A stretch of DNA of 64,000 nucleotides from Ariolimax columbianus (GCA_036924085.1 JAVGWX010000011.1:24504739-24568738), one strand, 5' to 3'. Shown: positions 1 to 11,109, counted from the first letter of the stretch. Made by a program: numbers and translations. Notes: generated from the letters alone by a model not told the origin.

Positions 1-184
1 CTTGTACACAAACCATGTACTTATTTTGCACACACAAATGAATTTGTGCTTTTGTTGTTTTCTTAGTTGTGTTAAAGTATTTTGAGAAACTTCACAGCGT
101 TAAATTGTTCTGACTTTCATTAGTGAAGTTTATTTTTTTGTTGATTATGAGACTTGTTTTCGGATACTGCATCTATTCTTGGGG

Positions 185-520
185 GAGAAGACTAATGTCT
201 GATCAGGCAAAATATACTTATCAGACATATTAGTCAGGGTCAGGCAAAACATACTGGCCAAGACACTTACCTTGGCTTCCTTGTAGCCTACCCTGGAAAC
301 GGGATGTTTTCATGGCAGCCTGGCTAACGAGGTAAGGGATCAACGTCATCCCTGTAGTAGTGAGTGACACGCAAATGAAGTCAAGCATAGCACAACCGTC
401 TGAAGGACCCCAGTCCACCTTCCTCAGCACTCTCGGGATGCGAGAAAAGCTACTGCAACTCGCCACTTAACGTCCTTTTCTGGGCGCACAAAAGAGTAAC
501 CTACTCATTGTGGACATTTG
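185..520 (+). repeat. R1 dispersed repeat, copy 1
   Basis: One of about ten copies of a roughly 320-bp family (R1) recognised by mutual similarity. It runs from a purine-rich start (GGGGAGAAGACTAATG) through a hairpin (GTCTGATCAG, then a 10-nt loop and its inverse; here one arm is mutated), a second partial unit beginning GTCAGGGTCAGGC, a TGGCCAAGAC block and a body ending TTAACGTCCTTTTCNGGGCG. Intact copies trail into an AAC-rich tail (CATTAAACAACAACA), which suggests a retroposon-like 3' end. Confidence 0.75.
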
Positions 521-669
521 CAAAAATCTTTTCATTTCTTTTATTGTTGTAGTTTTGTTGTTGTAATTTTCTAGCATAGAAAAATACCGATGTGCGGAGG
601 ATCCATCACTACAATGATTATCATAGCATAATATCCAGCATGGTGAAAGTTTAAAGTGAATAGTACTTA

Positions 670-1110
670 CTTACTTTCCGTGTCCCAGGCACTGTCACAC
701 ATCATTCTTCCAGTATTCAGCCACATTGATTGCCTTGTCGTTGTCACTCACTAGGTTATCCATACTGTCAGTTTCATGAAGATTTGTGCAGATTATTAGG
801 TGGTTTTGGTCTTCTGTTGCTCCACATTTGCATGTTCCATCATCCCTGTATACCCATCTTTTTAGGTTTTTCCTACATCGTGATATGCCAGTTCGAAGTC
901 CATTTAGTGACTTCCATGTTGCATAAGTCAGGTGATGTCCAGGCGCAGGTTCGTTCCGTAACTCGATCCAGAGGGACATGCGTCAATTATTGTTATCTTT
1001 TGATGTGGCATTTTCCAGGACTATTCTATAGGGGCTGGATTGACTAAGAAACTTTGTCTTGATTTTAGTCTTGTGCGCTGCACCTGATGTCCAAACATAC
1101 GGCGCCTTGT
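670..1110 (-). mobile_element. non-LTR retrotransposon 3' fragment
   Basis: The minus strand encodes HHLTYATWKSLNGLRTGISR, then C-x-CG and NHLIIC, the terminal Cys/His segment that follows reverse transcriptase in many LINEs. Only about 95 codons remain open, so this is a 5'-truncated dead copy. Confidence 0.7.
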
Positions 1111-1119
1111 GTCATTTAC

Positions 1120-1500
1120 CTCTTCTTAGTCAACCTGTACTTCTACAGGGGCAGATGTCCCTGGTATGAGCTGGATGTAGCCGGGAGAAGGGTTTCCTGC
1201 TTAGCGAGCCAGGCTTGAGCAGCTTAATACTTTGCTGCGTTGGGACAAGCGCTTATGGAAGGTAGTTAACTGATGTGCGAGTCCATCTCAATAAACTCAA
1301 ACACTAGAGCAAAGTAGACCCACAGCCTGTTAGGCGCCATCTGTGCTGCTCTTAACATACCACCTAACCATGGCTGGTGTTATGCCATGTCACAGTTAGT
1401 CACCTCCTACTGTGTTCTCTGTGAGGCAGTGGTGCCATTCTTGTCCTTGTCATACACAAAGACCCCGGCTGACCACTCTGGCACATCTATCTCTGATGTT
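1120..1500 (+). repeat. dispersed repeat family B, copy 1
   Basis: Sequence from AGTCAACCTGTACTTCTACA through CTCAAACACTAGAGCAAAGT to GACCCCGGCTGACCAC recurs at 26880-27270 and, inverted, at 34960-35345, with a partial copy at 19125-19225. No coding frame; probably a SINE or other non-autonomous element. Confidence 0.72.
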
Positions 1501-2239
1501 TCTATCTCTGACAATTCTTTGTGTCTCCGGTGGTGCCGCATTGATAATGGGGTAAATTTTCTCAGTTGGTGTAGGTCTTAAGCACCCAGTGTCTATCTGA
1601 CCTGTCTCATTCATTGTTGTATCGATGAGTTTGGCATGTACTGAGTTTTTACAGACTGGCGCTGTATACTCAACTACATAGAGGCCTAGGACGAGTGATG
1701 ATGTTCTGAGGACATCTGGCTTTGCTCTCCATGTTGTTCTTAAGCACTACTCGTAGAAATGAATAGTGCAGCCCATTTTACCACAGTCGTGAAACATGAC
1801 ATGGGTAATAGATATCTCTTTTACCTCATTGATAAAGCTTGAAATTAGTTTCAAAGATGAGGTACAAAATTGAAAGGCAGAATACATCTTTTTGTAGAGA
1901 ATGATCTGTCCAATGTTCTAGTTCTGTTGTTGTGTGACTTTTTTGAATTTAAAGAAATTATATTATTTTTGTATTGCTTGCATAAGTAATCTGACATACC
2001 AGTACTTTGTTTGTGAATTTGTTGTGTATTTACATGTGAATCTATCTATCAGTGTTGTTATTTATTGTAGAATTCACTTGTTTTGAGTTAACTAAATTTT
2101 TGTAGACTTTTTTTTTATGGTACGGTTACAATTGTTCTTTTTTACATCATGTGGTGTACTTTAGGAGGTGGACAAGAGTCCTCCTGGCTGTAGTGCAATG
2201 TGAGGCTCCTCAGTAAGCAACACTATGGAGATTACAGTC
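1501..2239. other. intergenic or intronic, nothing recognised
   Basis: AT-rich, short frames only; no repeat shared with other parts of the window. Confidence 0.4.
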
Positions 2240-2575
2240 TTGATTGGGTAACTGAGACGATAGTTCAGTCAGGCACTGACCAGGACGTCGCGTCAGGGTC
2301 AGGGACAATACACTGGCCAAGACCACAATTTCTATTCCATGTAGCGTTCTCTAGAAACAGGCTGTTTTCAAGGCAGCCTGGCTGACGAAATGTGGATTAA
2401 TGTGATCCCTGTAGTAGTGAGCATCACGCAGATGAAGCCAAGCATAGCACAACCGCCTGGAGGACCACAGTCCATCTTCATCAGCATGCTCTGGATTGGA
2501 GGAAAGCTACTACAACCCATCACTTAATGTCCTTTTCAGGGCGCACAAAATTGTGGGCATTAAACAACAACAGTG
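2240..2575 (+). repeat. R1 dispersed repeat, copy 2 (variant subfamily)
   Basis: Same body as R1 copy 1 but with a diverged 5' part and the variant CAGCCTGGCTGACGAAATGTG, shared in part with the copy at 20210-20525. It ends in an AAACAACAACA tail. Two subfamilies are therefore present. Confidence 0.7.
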
Positions 2576-2904
2576 TTGATTCCAAAATTGTTGGCCAGAC
2601 TGACACAGCCGGAGGCAAGGTGGGGCTTGATCAGTGCGTTTCACCTGATCATGATGTTACTCTTTGCTTGTTGTTATGTAACTTAATAATGTCATGTTTA
2701 GAAATACATAAATCGAAGCTGCAGTGGTAGTAAAGGTCAAAAGTCGATAAAGACATAAAAGTACAAGCTCAGTGACAACACCAGGATAAAAACAGAATGA
2801 CACCTAGACTACGGACATATGTTCTGTTTGTCTCCTGGAGATGTCAATCAGACTACCCTGTTCTGGCTTACTCATTAGTGAAGTGTCTAAACTTACTCAA
2901 GGTG

Positions 2905-3260
2905 GAGGAAGACAAACGTCTGATCAGACAAAACATACTTATTAGGCATATTAGTCAGGGTTAGGAAAATATACTGGCCAAGACCAGCACCTCGACTTCC
3001 ACGTTAGTCTTCCCTGGAAACGGACTGTTCTTCTTGGCAGTCTTACTAATGTAGTGGGGGATCGATGTGATACCCATAGTAGTGAGTGAAATGTAGATGC
3101 AGAAAAACATTACACAACCGCCTGGAGGACCCCGTTCCACCTTCATCAGCACACAATCAGGATGTGAGGAAAGCTACTACAACCAGCCACTTAATGTCCT
3201 TTTCAGGTCACACAAAAAAGTAAACCAACTCATTGTGAGCATTCACAGTAACACCAACAA
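2905..3260 (+). repeat. R1 dispersed repeat, copy 3
   Basis: Aligns with the family from GGAGGAAGACAAACGTCTG to the CACAAAAAAGTAAACC end and an AACACCAACA tail, only 330 bases after copy 2 in the same orientation. Confidence 0.72.
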
Positions 3261-3379
3261 ACTTACCCAAGGTACAGTTGATTATGTCAACCAGAGGGTA
3301 ACGGAGGCAGAGGGAGCTTTCCAGCAGCTGGTCAAAAGTAGTGAAACCAACGACCTGGCCCACTGATCAGGAAAGATAT

Positions 3380-4495
3380 GGCCAACAATAACCTCAGAAC
3401 CAGCGACTCACACCCATACAGTGCCAGCATGGGACTGCGGATCTAGCATGACCATTGAGCCTGAACAAATAAGGAGAAGGAGAAGAAGCAGAGAGAGGAA
3501 GAATACCAAGAAGGAGAAGAGAAAGGAAGAAGAACAAGGAGAGAGAGGAAGACAGAGGAGAGAGAGGAAAAAGAACAAAAAAGAGGAGAGAGAGGAAGAA
3601 GAACAAGAGGGCGGAGAGAAAGGAAGAAGAACAAGAAGGAGAAGAGAAAGGAAGAAGAACAAGGAGAGAGAGGAAGACAGAGGAGAGAGAGGAAAAAGAA
3701 CAAAAAAGAGGAGAGAGAGGAAGAAGAACAAGAGGGCGGAGAGAAAGGAAGAAGAACAAGAAGGAGAAGAGAAAGGAAGAAGAACAAGGAGAGAGAGGAA
3801 GACAGAGGAGAGAGGAAAAAGAACAAAAAAGAGGAGAGAGAGGAAAAAGAACAAAAAAGAGGAGAGAGGGGAAGAAGAACAAGAGGGCGGAGAGAAAGGA
3901 AGAAGAACAAGAAGGAGAAGAGAAAGGAAGAAGAACAAGGAGAGAGAGGAAGACAGAGGAGAGAGAGGAAAAAGAACAAAAAAGAGGAGAGAGAGGAAGA
4001 AGAACAAGAAGGAGAAGAGAAAGGAAGAAGAACAAGGAGAGAGAGGAAGACAGAGGAGAGAGAGGAAAAAGAACAAAAAAGAGGAGAGAGAGGAAGAAGA
4101 ACAAGAGGGCGGAGAGAAAGGAAGAAGAACAAGATGGAGGAGAGAGAGGAAGAAGAACAAGGAGAGAGAGGAAGAAGAACAAAAAAGAGGAGAGAGAGGA
4201 AGAAGAACAAGAGGGCGGAGAGAAAGAAAGAAGAACAAGATGGAGGAGAGAGAGGAAGAAGAACAAGGAGAGAGAGGAAGACGGAGGAGAGAGAGGAAGA
4301 AGAACAAGGAGAGAGAGGAAGACGGAGGAGAGAGAGGAAGAACAAACAGGAGGAGAGAGAGGAAGAAGAACAAGGAGGAGGAAATAGAGGAAGAAGAACA
4401 AGAAGAAGAAGAAGAGAGGAAGAAGAAGAGAGGAAGAAGAATGAGAGGAAGAAGTAGAAGTGGAGAAGAAGAAGAAGATACAGCAATCACCACTA
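3380..4495 (+). repeat. 1-kb polypurine minisatellite (A/G with sparse C)
   Basis: Degenerate tandem blocks of GGAAGAAGAACAAGGAGAGA and AGGAGAGAGAGGAAAAAGAA with higher-order repetition run from about 3465 to 4485. One strand is almost only purine, so frames on both strands stay open for 350 or more codons; these low-complexity R/E/K or L/S frames are artefacts. The left flank (3380-3465) resembles a retroposon 3' end. Confidence 0.85.
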
Positions 4496-4499
4496 CATA

Positions 4500-5437
4500 A
4501 GCACATACATACTTTAGCATTAAGTCCCCATAAGAAGTCCAACTGCAACATTGGCCCTTTCCTGATAATTCAGTTTCTACAATAGATGATGCTTGTAAAA
4601 ACCTAGTTACATTGACATAGCAGACCAGTGCAGCTATTCTTGAACTTTTGGTTTCCAGATTTTGTTATTATGTCACAAACATTTAGACTTGCCCATTTTT
4701 GGGTATATCAGTTTTCTTGTAAATCTATGAAATTGCCACAAAGCACTATTGGTAGTGTTCCTGACCAGATCGGCTTATCTGTTAGTTTTCCACTACAAAC
4801 GTATTTATAAAATCAACATAAACAGACCTACCTTGGAAAAATCTGTTGAACAACTTAGCTTCCATCACCCTCAATAATGGAATAACCTTCCAAATCCATG
4901 TGAAACAGAAAAAAATCATTAAAAAATTGTCTAAAGTAAAAAAAGCCTTTGTATTTTTTATTGGGGCGGACTGAAGTAGTCTTGTTTTTGATTCAGCCAT
5001 TTCTATAGCAAAACTGCTGTGAACACAACAAATACACCGGTTTATATAAAGATAATGCTGTAGGCCAATTTTTCTGCCAATGGTTCAGTTAAAAGTTAAA
5101 ATGATTTTTAACTAACATGTGTTTTGTATTGCCATTTAAGCTGTTTGATGTATTCAATTAGTCACACTTATGTCAGTCTCAACTAATGAAAACCCGCACT
5201 TGAAAATATTAATACGTCAGAAAAATTATTTAGCAAATCTTGTATCCTTTGTGTAGTGTGTGTGTGCATGCTTGTGCTATTGTTTTTTTTTTTAAACAGT
5301 ATTATCAAATTTGTTATATTTATGACTATAATGGAACTCTGTTATAAAAAGTGTATGTGAGGTTTAGAGTCTATGCAAATCAGACGAAGAGAAGCTCCGT
5401 ATTACCGAACGAGCAATGGAGCTATGAGTCCTAAATA
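4500..5437. other. AT-rich spacer, nothing recognised
   Basis: No frame above 75 codons, no tandem structure and no copy of the window's repeat families. Confidence 0.4.
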
Positions 5438-6175
5438 TGAGGCGTGTTCAAATGAAACTGGACCTAACTGCACAAAGTGAACACACGTACAATGCTCATG
5501 ATGACGTCATGTCTGGTGTAAACAGCACATACCAATCGTCAAGTTTGCCAAATTTCATTATCCTCCGGCTCATAGTTTCCTCAGCAGACAGTTGAAAACA
5601 TGGCGGGTTTGATACGGAATCAGTCCAGAGGTGAGCAGTGATTCGGTTTCTAACAGCTGAAGGATGTCCACCAGTTAACATTCATCGCATAATGCAGGCA
5701 GTATATGGTGACAAAAGTGTGTTGAAGACAACAGTGACGAACTGGACAATGATATTTGAAGATGGACATGAGTTAACGAAAGATCTTCTGAGACTAGGTC
5801 AGGTGCATGTTGCTGATTCAGAAGATGCCATCGCCAAAATTGATACAGCAATTCAGGTGGACCATTGCCGGTGCTAATGTTCGTCACACTTTTGTGACCA
5901 TACACTGCCAGCATTCTACGATCAATGTCAACTGGTCGACATCCTTCAGCTGTTGGAAACTGAATCACCTCTTGCTGATCAACTCTGGACGGATTCCGCA
6001 TCACACCCGCCATGTTTTCCACGGTCTGCTGTGGAAAGTATGAGTCGAAGGATAATGACATTTTGCAAACTTGACGGTTGTTATATGCTGTTTACATCAG
6101 AAGTGACGTCATCATGCGCATCGTACGTAAGTTCACTTGGTGCAGTTAGGTCCAGTTTCATTTGAACATACCTCG
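5438..6175. mobile_element. mariner-derived palindrome with two 5' ends head to head
   Basis: The element is bounded by TA on both sides and by ends reading TGAGGCGTGTTC and, inverted, CGAGGTATGTTC, both continuing AAATGAAACTGGACCTAA. Inverted arms extend about 300 bases. Each arm encodes the start of a mariner transposase: left arm IRFLTAEGCPPVNIHRIM with AVYGDKS; right arm on the minus strand DQQEVIQFPTAEGCRPVDID with AVYGHKS. This is the N-terminal helix-turn-helix region. The catalytic D,D,D domain is absent from both arms, so the element cannot make active transposase. Confidence 0.85.
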
Positions 6176-6359
6176 TATCTCCTTAAAAGACCACATTCGA
6201 AATACCGACATCCACGACCGAACAGAGTTCCAGGATGTAATCGACTCTGCATCAATATGAAAGTAAAGATTGGCAAACTAGATGTCTTCGTCCATACTGT
6301 GTGCTAGATGACTAGATGTAATAACAGTAAGGAGAGAAAGTGGAGATGGATAGTGGTAG

Positions 6360-6801
6360 GATGGTCATGCCAAAATAAATAGTAGGGACATTATATAGTG
6401 GGGGGGGGGGCATAGCTAAATAAATAGTGGGGACATTATATAGTGAGGGGGGGGGGCATAGCTAAATAAATAGTGGGGACATTATATAGTGAGGGGGGAG
6501 GGGAAGTGAGACATAGTTAAATAAATAGGGGGGACATTATATAGTGGTAAGGGAATACATATTGAAATAAATAGTGGGGACATTATATAGTGGTAGGGGA
6601 GTACATACTGAAATAAAGTGGGGACATTATATAATGGTATGGGGGACATACTGAGATAAATAGTGGGGACATTATGTAATGGCATGAGGAACGTACTGAA
6701 ATAAATAGTGGGGACATTATATAATGGTATGGGGGACATACTGAGATAAATAATGGGGACATTATGTAATGGTATGGGGAACGTACTGAGATAAATCATT
6801 A
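6360..6801. repeat. diverged minisatellite, about 46-bp units
   Basis: Repeats around AAATAAATAGTGGGGACATT followed by ATATAGTGGTAGGGG and ACATACTG, diverged, with G-runs. It belongs with the array at 7245-7920; a LINE fragment separates the two. Confidence 0.85.
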
Positions 6802-7245
6802 TCATGTAGCATGTCCTTTGCAGAATGTCACTCTCATGACAGCCTGTCTGCGAGAAACTCTGTCTTCCACCAGTCTTCCGGCCTGCTCTAAGGTCAAATC
6901 CAGCGTCTCCTTGATCTCCTGAGTCATCGTGTTCTCGGCCGGCCCCTGCCTCGGCATCCAGTGACCATGCCCTCTATAACCACTCTCTCCAGTCCGTTGT
7001 GTCCAAAAAACCTCAGTTTTCAGGCCATTACATCATTTGTGAGCCAATTCTTTTCCACATTCAGGTCTTGCCGAATGGATTTGTTTGTTTCTTTCTTTGT
7101 CCATGGGATTTTCAGGACTCTTCTGTAACACTGTCTAAAAAATACTGATCTTCGCTCTAAGTGCTTTTGTAATCGTCCATGTTTCACATCCATAGGTTGC
7201 CACAGGAAAATGCATGTTCTTAGGATCTTTAGTTTTAGTAAAATA
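6802..7245 (-). mobile_element. LINE 3' fragment splitting a minisatellite
   Basis: The minus strand reads FPVATYGCETWTITKALRAK (the YGCE-x-W block at the end of reverse transcriptase), then degenerate sequence ending DRVSRRQAVMRVTFCKGHAT and a short ATGATAATGATT tail. ATAAAT occurs at both junctions as a possible short target duplication. Confidence 0.75.
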
Positions 7246-7925
7246 AATAGTGTGGGCATTATGTGGGGGGGGGGGGGGGGGGGGGGGCCGCATACTTAAA
7301 TAAATAGTGAGGACATTAGATGGTGTAGGAGGTACATTTGAAATAAATAGTGGGGACATTAGATGGTGTAGGAGGTACATTTGAAATAAATAGTGGGGAC
7401 ATTAGATGGTGTAGGAGGTACATTTGAAATAAATAGTGGGGACATTAGATGGTGTAGGAGGTACATTTGAAATAAATAGTGGGGACATTAGATGGTGTAG
7501 GAGGTACATTTGAAATAAATAGTGGGGACATTAGATGGTGTAGGAGGTACATTTGAAATAAATAGTGGGGACATTAGATGGTGTAGGAGGTACATTTGAA
7601 ATAAATAGTGGGGACATTAGATGGTGTAGGAGGTACATTTGAAATAAATAGTGGGGACATTAGATGGTGTAGGAGGTACATTTGAAATAAATAGTGGGGA
7701 CATTAGATGGTGTAGGAGGTACATTTGAAATAAATAGTGGGGACATTAGATGGTGTAGGAGGTACATTTGAAATAAATAGTGGGGACATTAGATGGTGTA
7801 GGAGGTACATTTGAAATAAATAGTGGGGACATTAGATGGTGTAGGAGGTACATTTGAAATAAATAGTGGGGACATATAATGGTAAGGGGGGGGGGCATAT
7901 TGAAAGAAATAGTGGAGGCATTAGA
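7246..7925. repeat. near-identical 43-bp minisatellite, about 13 copies
   Basis: After a G homopolymer at about 7265, units of GAAATAAATAGTGGGGACAT plus TAGATGGTGTAGGAGGTACATTT (43 bp) repeat almost without change to 7870. The uniformity contrasts with the diverged array on the other side of the LINE fragment. Confidence 0.92.
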
Positions 7926-8483
7926 TAGAGGTAGGAGGGGCATTAGGTAGATGTAGGAGAGACATATTGAAAGATATAGTGGGGGCATTAAATTCATTTT
8001 ATGGTGAATGAAAACCTGATAGGGGCTCACTACACTCAACACTGAAAATCTGGCTACCAGTGACTGGTGCAATCTGCGGGCAGGAAAAAATTCAGGCATT
8101 TGCATGAAGTTCCCCTATACCTCCCTGCCAAAGGACTCATTCATTTGTTTTCGCTAAAAAAAAAAAAAGCTCGGATACTTTTTTAACACATCTCGAATTT
8201 GACTTAAATAGCTTGCTTGTCCATAAAAACCCCTTACCCAGCCATTATTAGTTTGCACTTTACATCTAGTGGTTTTATGTCCAATTATAAAGCAGCATTT
8301 AGTAACTTTGGTAAGTTTATCGGAATGCCATGCACAACCTGTTGCACATTGGTATCTGCATAAAGAGCTCTTGCAGCCACACCTGTAGTCTAGCAGTCGA
8401 TACATGACTGTTTACAGCTGTTGCAGATAATAATTTGTGTTATTTCCAAGATATTTGTATGAGACAGCACAGATGCCAATGAA
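7926..8483. other. spacer, nothing recognised
   Basis: Contains a short poly-A run and no supported gene. Confidence 0.35.
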
Positions 8484-8783
8484 ATGCTAGCAGCGATTCG
8501 CCTAGAGGAAAAGAAAGTTTCACGTGCAGGACCAATGCCATGCGCAATTGCTTTGCTTCCCATAATTAGTCATCTTCTACGGAAAGATCTGGATGACATG
8601 GACGAGTACATCTACCTTGAACGCCTGCTCTACGACCTATACCCAGAATTAACAAGATTGTATTGTGCGGGTTTGGCGGCTTTCTCATCCTTAAAGTCTG
8701 TACTAGGCAACAGCCATGTCCAGAGCCATGCACCTCTCTCTAACTCCACAGTACTACAAGCAATGTACAGAATAGTAGAATAA
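8484..8783 (+). CDS. unassigned 99-codon open frame
   Basis: ATG-initiated frame with amphipathic, low-repeat composition (HLLRKDLDDMDEYIYLERLL, then YDLYPELTRLYCAGLAAFSS). I recognise no family, and it does not match the TMEM39 region expected upstream of 9322. It could be a lone exon, an element-derived frame or chance. There is no clear splice acceptor or donor pair. Confidence 0.2.
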   Translation: MLAAIRLEEKKVSRAGPMPCAIALLPIISHLLRKDLDDMDEYIYLERLLYDLYPELTRLYCAGLAAFSSLKSVLGNSHVQSHAPLSNSTVLQAMYRIVE

Positions 8784-9321
8784 TGATCACTCACGAAAAA
8801 GATTGTGTGCAAACAAACTCCGAGGGATCACACCTCCCTCGAGGGACGCATGGTTAGCCTCACAATTTAATAGCCAGCGGACCAAAAGTCTACATAACTC
8901 TGACATACTTCATTTGTCCCTGTTGAAAGTTGCAGTCACTTATGTAGACAAGGTCAAACATCATTGAGGGGGAAGAAAAGGCAATGGGGGCACTTACTAC
9001 GAAGAATGGATGATCAATAGAGCACATCAACATCAATATAGTACTCCAGAGACAAGAAATGACCACACGGACAACCATCATCCTGCAATAACATTCACAG
9101 AGCTACAGATGGGCTACTCATTATCCGCTAGTCCACCATGGTTTATGACAGAGACTGTTGGAAGAGAAGATGGGACCCACAACGGGGTAACCGCGGCTGA
9201 AGGACCAGTAATGTATGAAATTAAAAGCTTGTATAAATATATATAATTATTTTCATTTATTCTCATTATCTTTGTAAGATCGTGCGCTGTGTCAGCCATG
9301 TTTTACCTGCTCTGTCACCAG
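8784..9321. other. intronic sequence before the TMEM39 exon
   Basis: No earlier TMEM39 exon found here. The final 20 bases are a pyrimidine-rich splice acceptor tract. Confidence 0.4.
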
Positions 9322-9506
9322 AACACCTTGTACTATGATTCCTGGTGGATGTGGCAGCATGTCTGCCTGACATGGCTGAGCGCCCTCCTCATGCTGACCT
9401 CCAACTTTCTCCCACCCCACTACCTCCACCTTCTTCACAAGAGTGCCAGGCACCTCGGTCGATGGCAGAGGATCGAGGCCAGACATACTCATGTACCATA
9501 CAATGC
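9322..9506 (+). CDS. TMEM39: TMEM39-family protein, antepenultimate exon (partial gene)
   Basis: This exon encodes 61 residues plus two bases, starting NTLYYDSWWMWQH and ending HLGRWQRIEARHTHVPYN. The order YYD, W-x2-xH, LLP-x-YL-x-LLHKSA-x-HLG-x-WQ is the signature of the C-terminal third of TMEM39A/B, a multipass ER membrane protein. Mammalian TMEM39A is linked to ER-to-Golgi export of the lipid phosphatase SAC1 and to autophagy, and the worm orthologue to collagen secretion. The acceptor is a pyrimidine-rich tract ending CACCAG at 9321; the donor is GC|GTAAGA at 9507. Phase 2 is completed exactly by the first base of the next exon. A hydrophobic segment (WLSALLMLTSNFL) is a likely membrane span. 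Family members are near 490 residues, so the first two thirds must lie upstream; I did not find those exons in the 9.3 kb before this one. Family assignment is by recalled motif identity. Confidence 0.85.
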
Positions 9507-9604
9507 GTAAGAGATGATTATCATGTTATATTATTGTTATACGCGAAATGTTTATCCATTTTTTCTAAATTTTTGTAAAATAGAAAATATATATATATAT
9601 AAAT

Positions 9605-9955
9605 TTTGGGGGAGGAAAACTAACGTTTGGTCAGGCACAACATACTGATCAGACATGTTAGTCAGGGTCAGGCAAAACACATTGGCCAAGATACTCACCC
9701 CGGCTTCCTAGTAACCATCCCTGGAAACAGGCTGTTTTCATAGCAGCCTGGCTAACGAGGTGATCCCCATAGTAGGGAGCAACACGCAGATGGAGCCAAG
9801 CATAGCACAACCGCCTGGAGGACTTCGGCCCACCTTTATCAGCGTGCTCGGGTTGTGAGGAAAGCTACTGCAACCTACCACTTAATGTCCTTTTCAGGGT
9901 GCACAAAAGAGTAACATATTCATTGTAGGCATTCACAAACAACAATATATAAACT
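9605..9955 (+). repeat. R1 dispersed repeat, copy 4, in TMEM39 intron
   Basis: Typical copy with the two-unit head and AAACAACAATAT tail, following a short AT microsatellite just after the TMEM39 exon. A deletion of about 10 bases lies in the body (ACGAGGTGATCC). Confidence 0.75.
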
Positions 9956-9999
9956 TTGAGAAATATAGCATAGATGTAGATAAATTTTAACTTAATGTT

Positions 10000-10185
10000 T
10001 TTATATAAAAAGGTAAAGGTAGACCCATAGTAGATACTGCTGTAAAGGATGAAGTGTTAGAGTTTTCATTGTGTGAGATCACAGCTTAGTTGTAAAGTGT
10101 TGTGGCCAGTTCTCTTCGTTGCTGTCTTTCCTTCCCTAACAGTAAACCAGGTACCCGCTTACAACTGGGTTGACATTATGGGATA
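10000..10185 (-). repeat. SINE-like fragment in TMEM39 intron
   Basis: The minus strand contains AGTTGTAAGCGGGTACCTGG, comparable with GTAAATGGGTACCTG-type blocks at 42.6, 57.7 and 59.9 kb. Boundaries are uncertain. Confidence 0.4.
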
Positions 10186-10254
10186 TTAAAAAATTTTATC
10201 CACAAATTTATTTCATACATTTTATCAAATTTTAAATACAAAAATAAAAATCTT

Positions 10255-10650
10255 GAACTCAAATGTAAAGTCTGTAATGTATGGCTCTGAAACATGTAGA
10301 GCAACATAAACAATAATGAAAAAGATATAAGCATTCATCAATTCAGAATAGGAAGATAAGATCACTAATGTAGAACTGTTGGAAAGGATCAGATATCAGT
10401 GGAACATGGCATGAGGAGTAGGCGTTGAATAGGACACATTAAGGACACCATCTGATAGCATTACAAATTAGTCTCTGTTCTGGAATCCCCTAAGGCAAGA
10501 AAAGTAGAAGCGGAGCAAAATACACATGGAAAAGAGAACTTAAGGCAACATAGCATAAATAGGAAAGACATGGACAGAGACTGGAAGAGATTGCGCAGTG
10601 CAGTTTGACTTTGAGTGTATTTGTTGAAGATCTGTGCTCCATTGGGAGCT
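10255..10650 (+). mobile_element. LINE 3' fragment in TMEM39 intron
   Basis: Plus strand, with frameshifts: SVMYGSET, then AFINSE, then an NPLRQEK-x-KR segment and a TW-x-x-TGRD-type end, the terminal part of a non-LTR reverse transcriptase ORF. Same lineage as the minus-strand copy at 13850-14240. Confidence 0.65.
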
Positions 10651-10669
10651 GAAAGGTTTTTGTTGATGA

Positions 10670-11045
10670 TAGGATAACAAAAAATTGTGGCCACTAACTG
10701 AGCAGTGCATGAGCTGTAGCTGTAAGTGACCCAAAACTGTTAGCGTCAGGGCCAGCAACACAGAGCTGCCAAGATTCTTCTCCAACTACACCTGGTGATC
10801 CTGGATGGCCGGCTGCAATAGAGCAGACTAGCTAAGGAGAAGGGATCAAAGAGAGAAGGCTCACTTGATACCCAAAAATACCATGCTGAAGTCGGATGTG
10901 TCAGACTGAAATGTGCAAATATCGCAGTCAAGCTGTAAACTACGACACAACACCTTCCGTTCTCTGGACATCATGCTACTTGCAAGCCCTGAAAAAGGTT
11001 TGGTGCTGAGAATTTGAGAATGAACAGCGAAGAAGAAGAAGTAGA
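10670..11045 (+). repeat. dispersed retroposon family C, copy 1
   Basis: Head CTGAGCAGTGCATGAGCTG, block GGGCCAGCAACACAGAGCTG, then GCTGAAGTCGGATGTGTC and a GAACAGCGAAGAAGAAG tail. More diverged than the copies at 24372 and 32725. Confidence 0.75.
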
Positions 11046-11109
11046 TGGTGGGATCTTCATGGAACAATTTAGCATCGTAGATCACTTAAGTGGACAAAAA
11101 CTTAAAATT

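Noticed and set aside
3394..4551. Frames of 350-385 codons on both strands rich in L/S/F or R/E/K
   Set aside because: They lie in a T-poor polypurine minisatellite where stop codons cannot arise; four overlapping frames are open at once and none has a domain.
5638..5877. Intact mariner transposase gene
   Set aside because: Only the N-terminal helix-turn-helix part is present in each arm; the catalytic region is missing.
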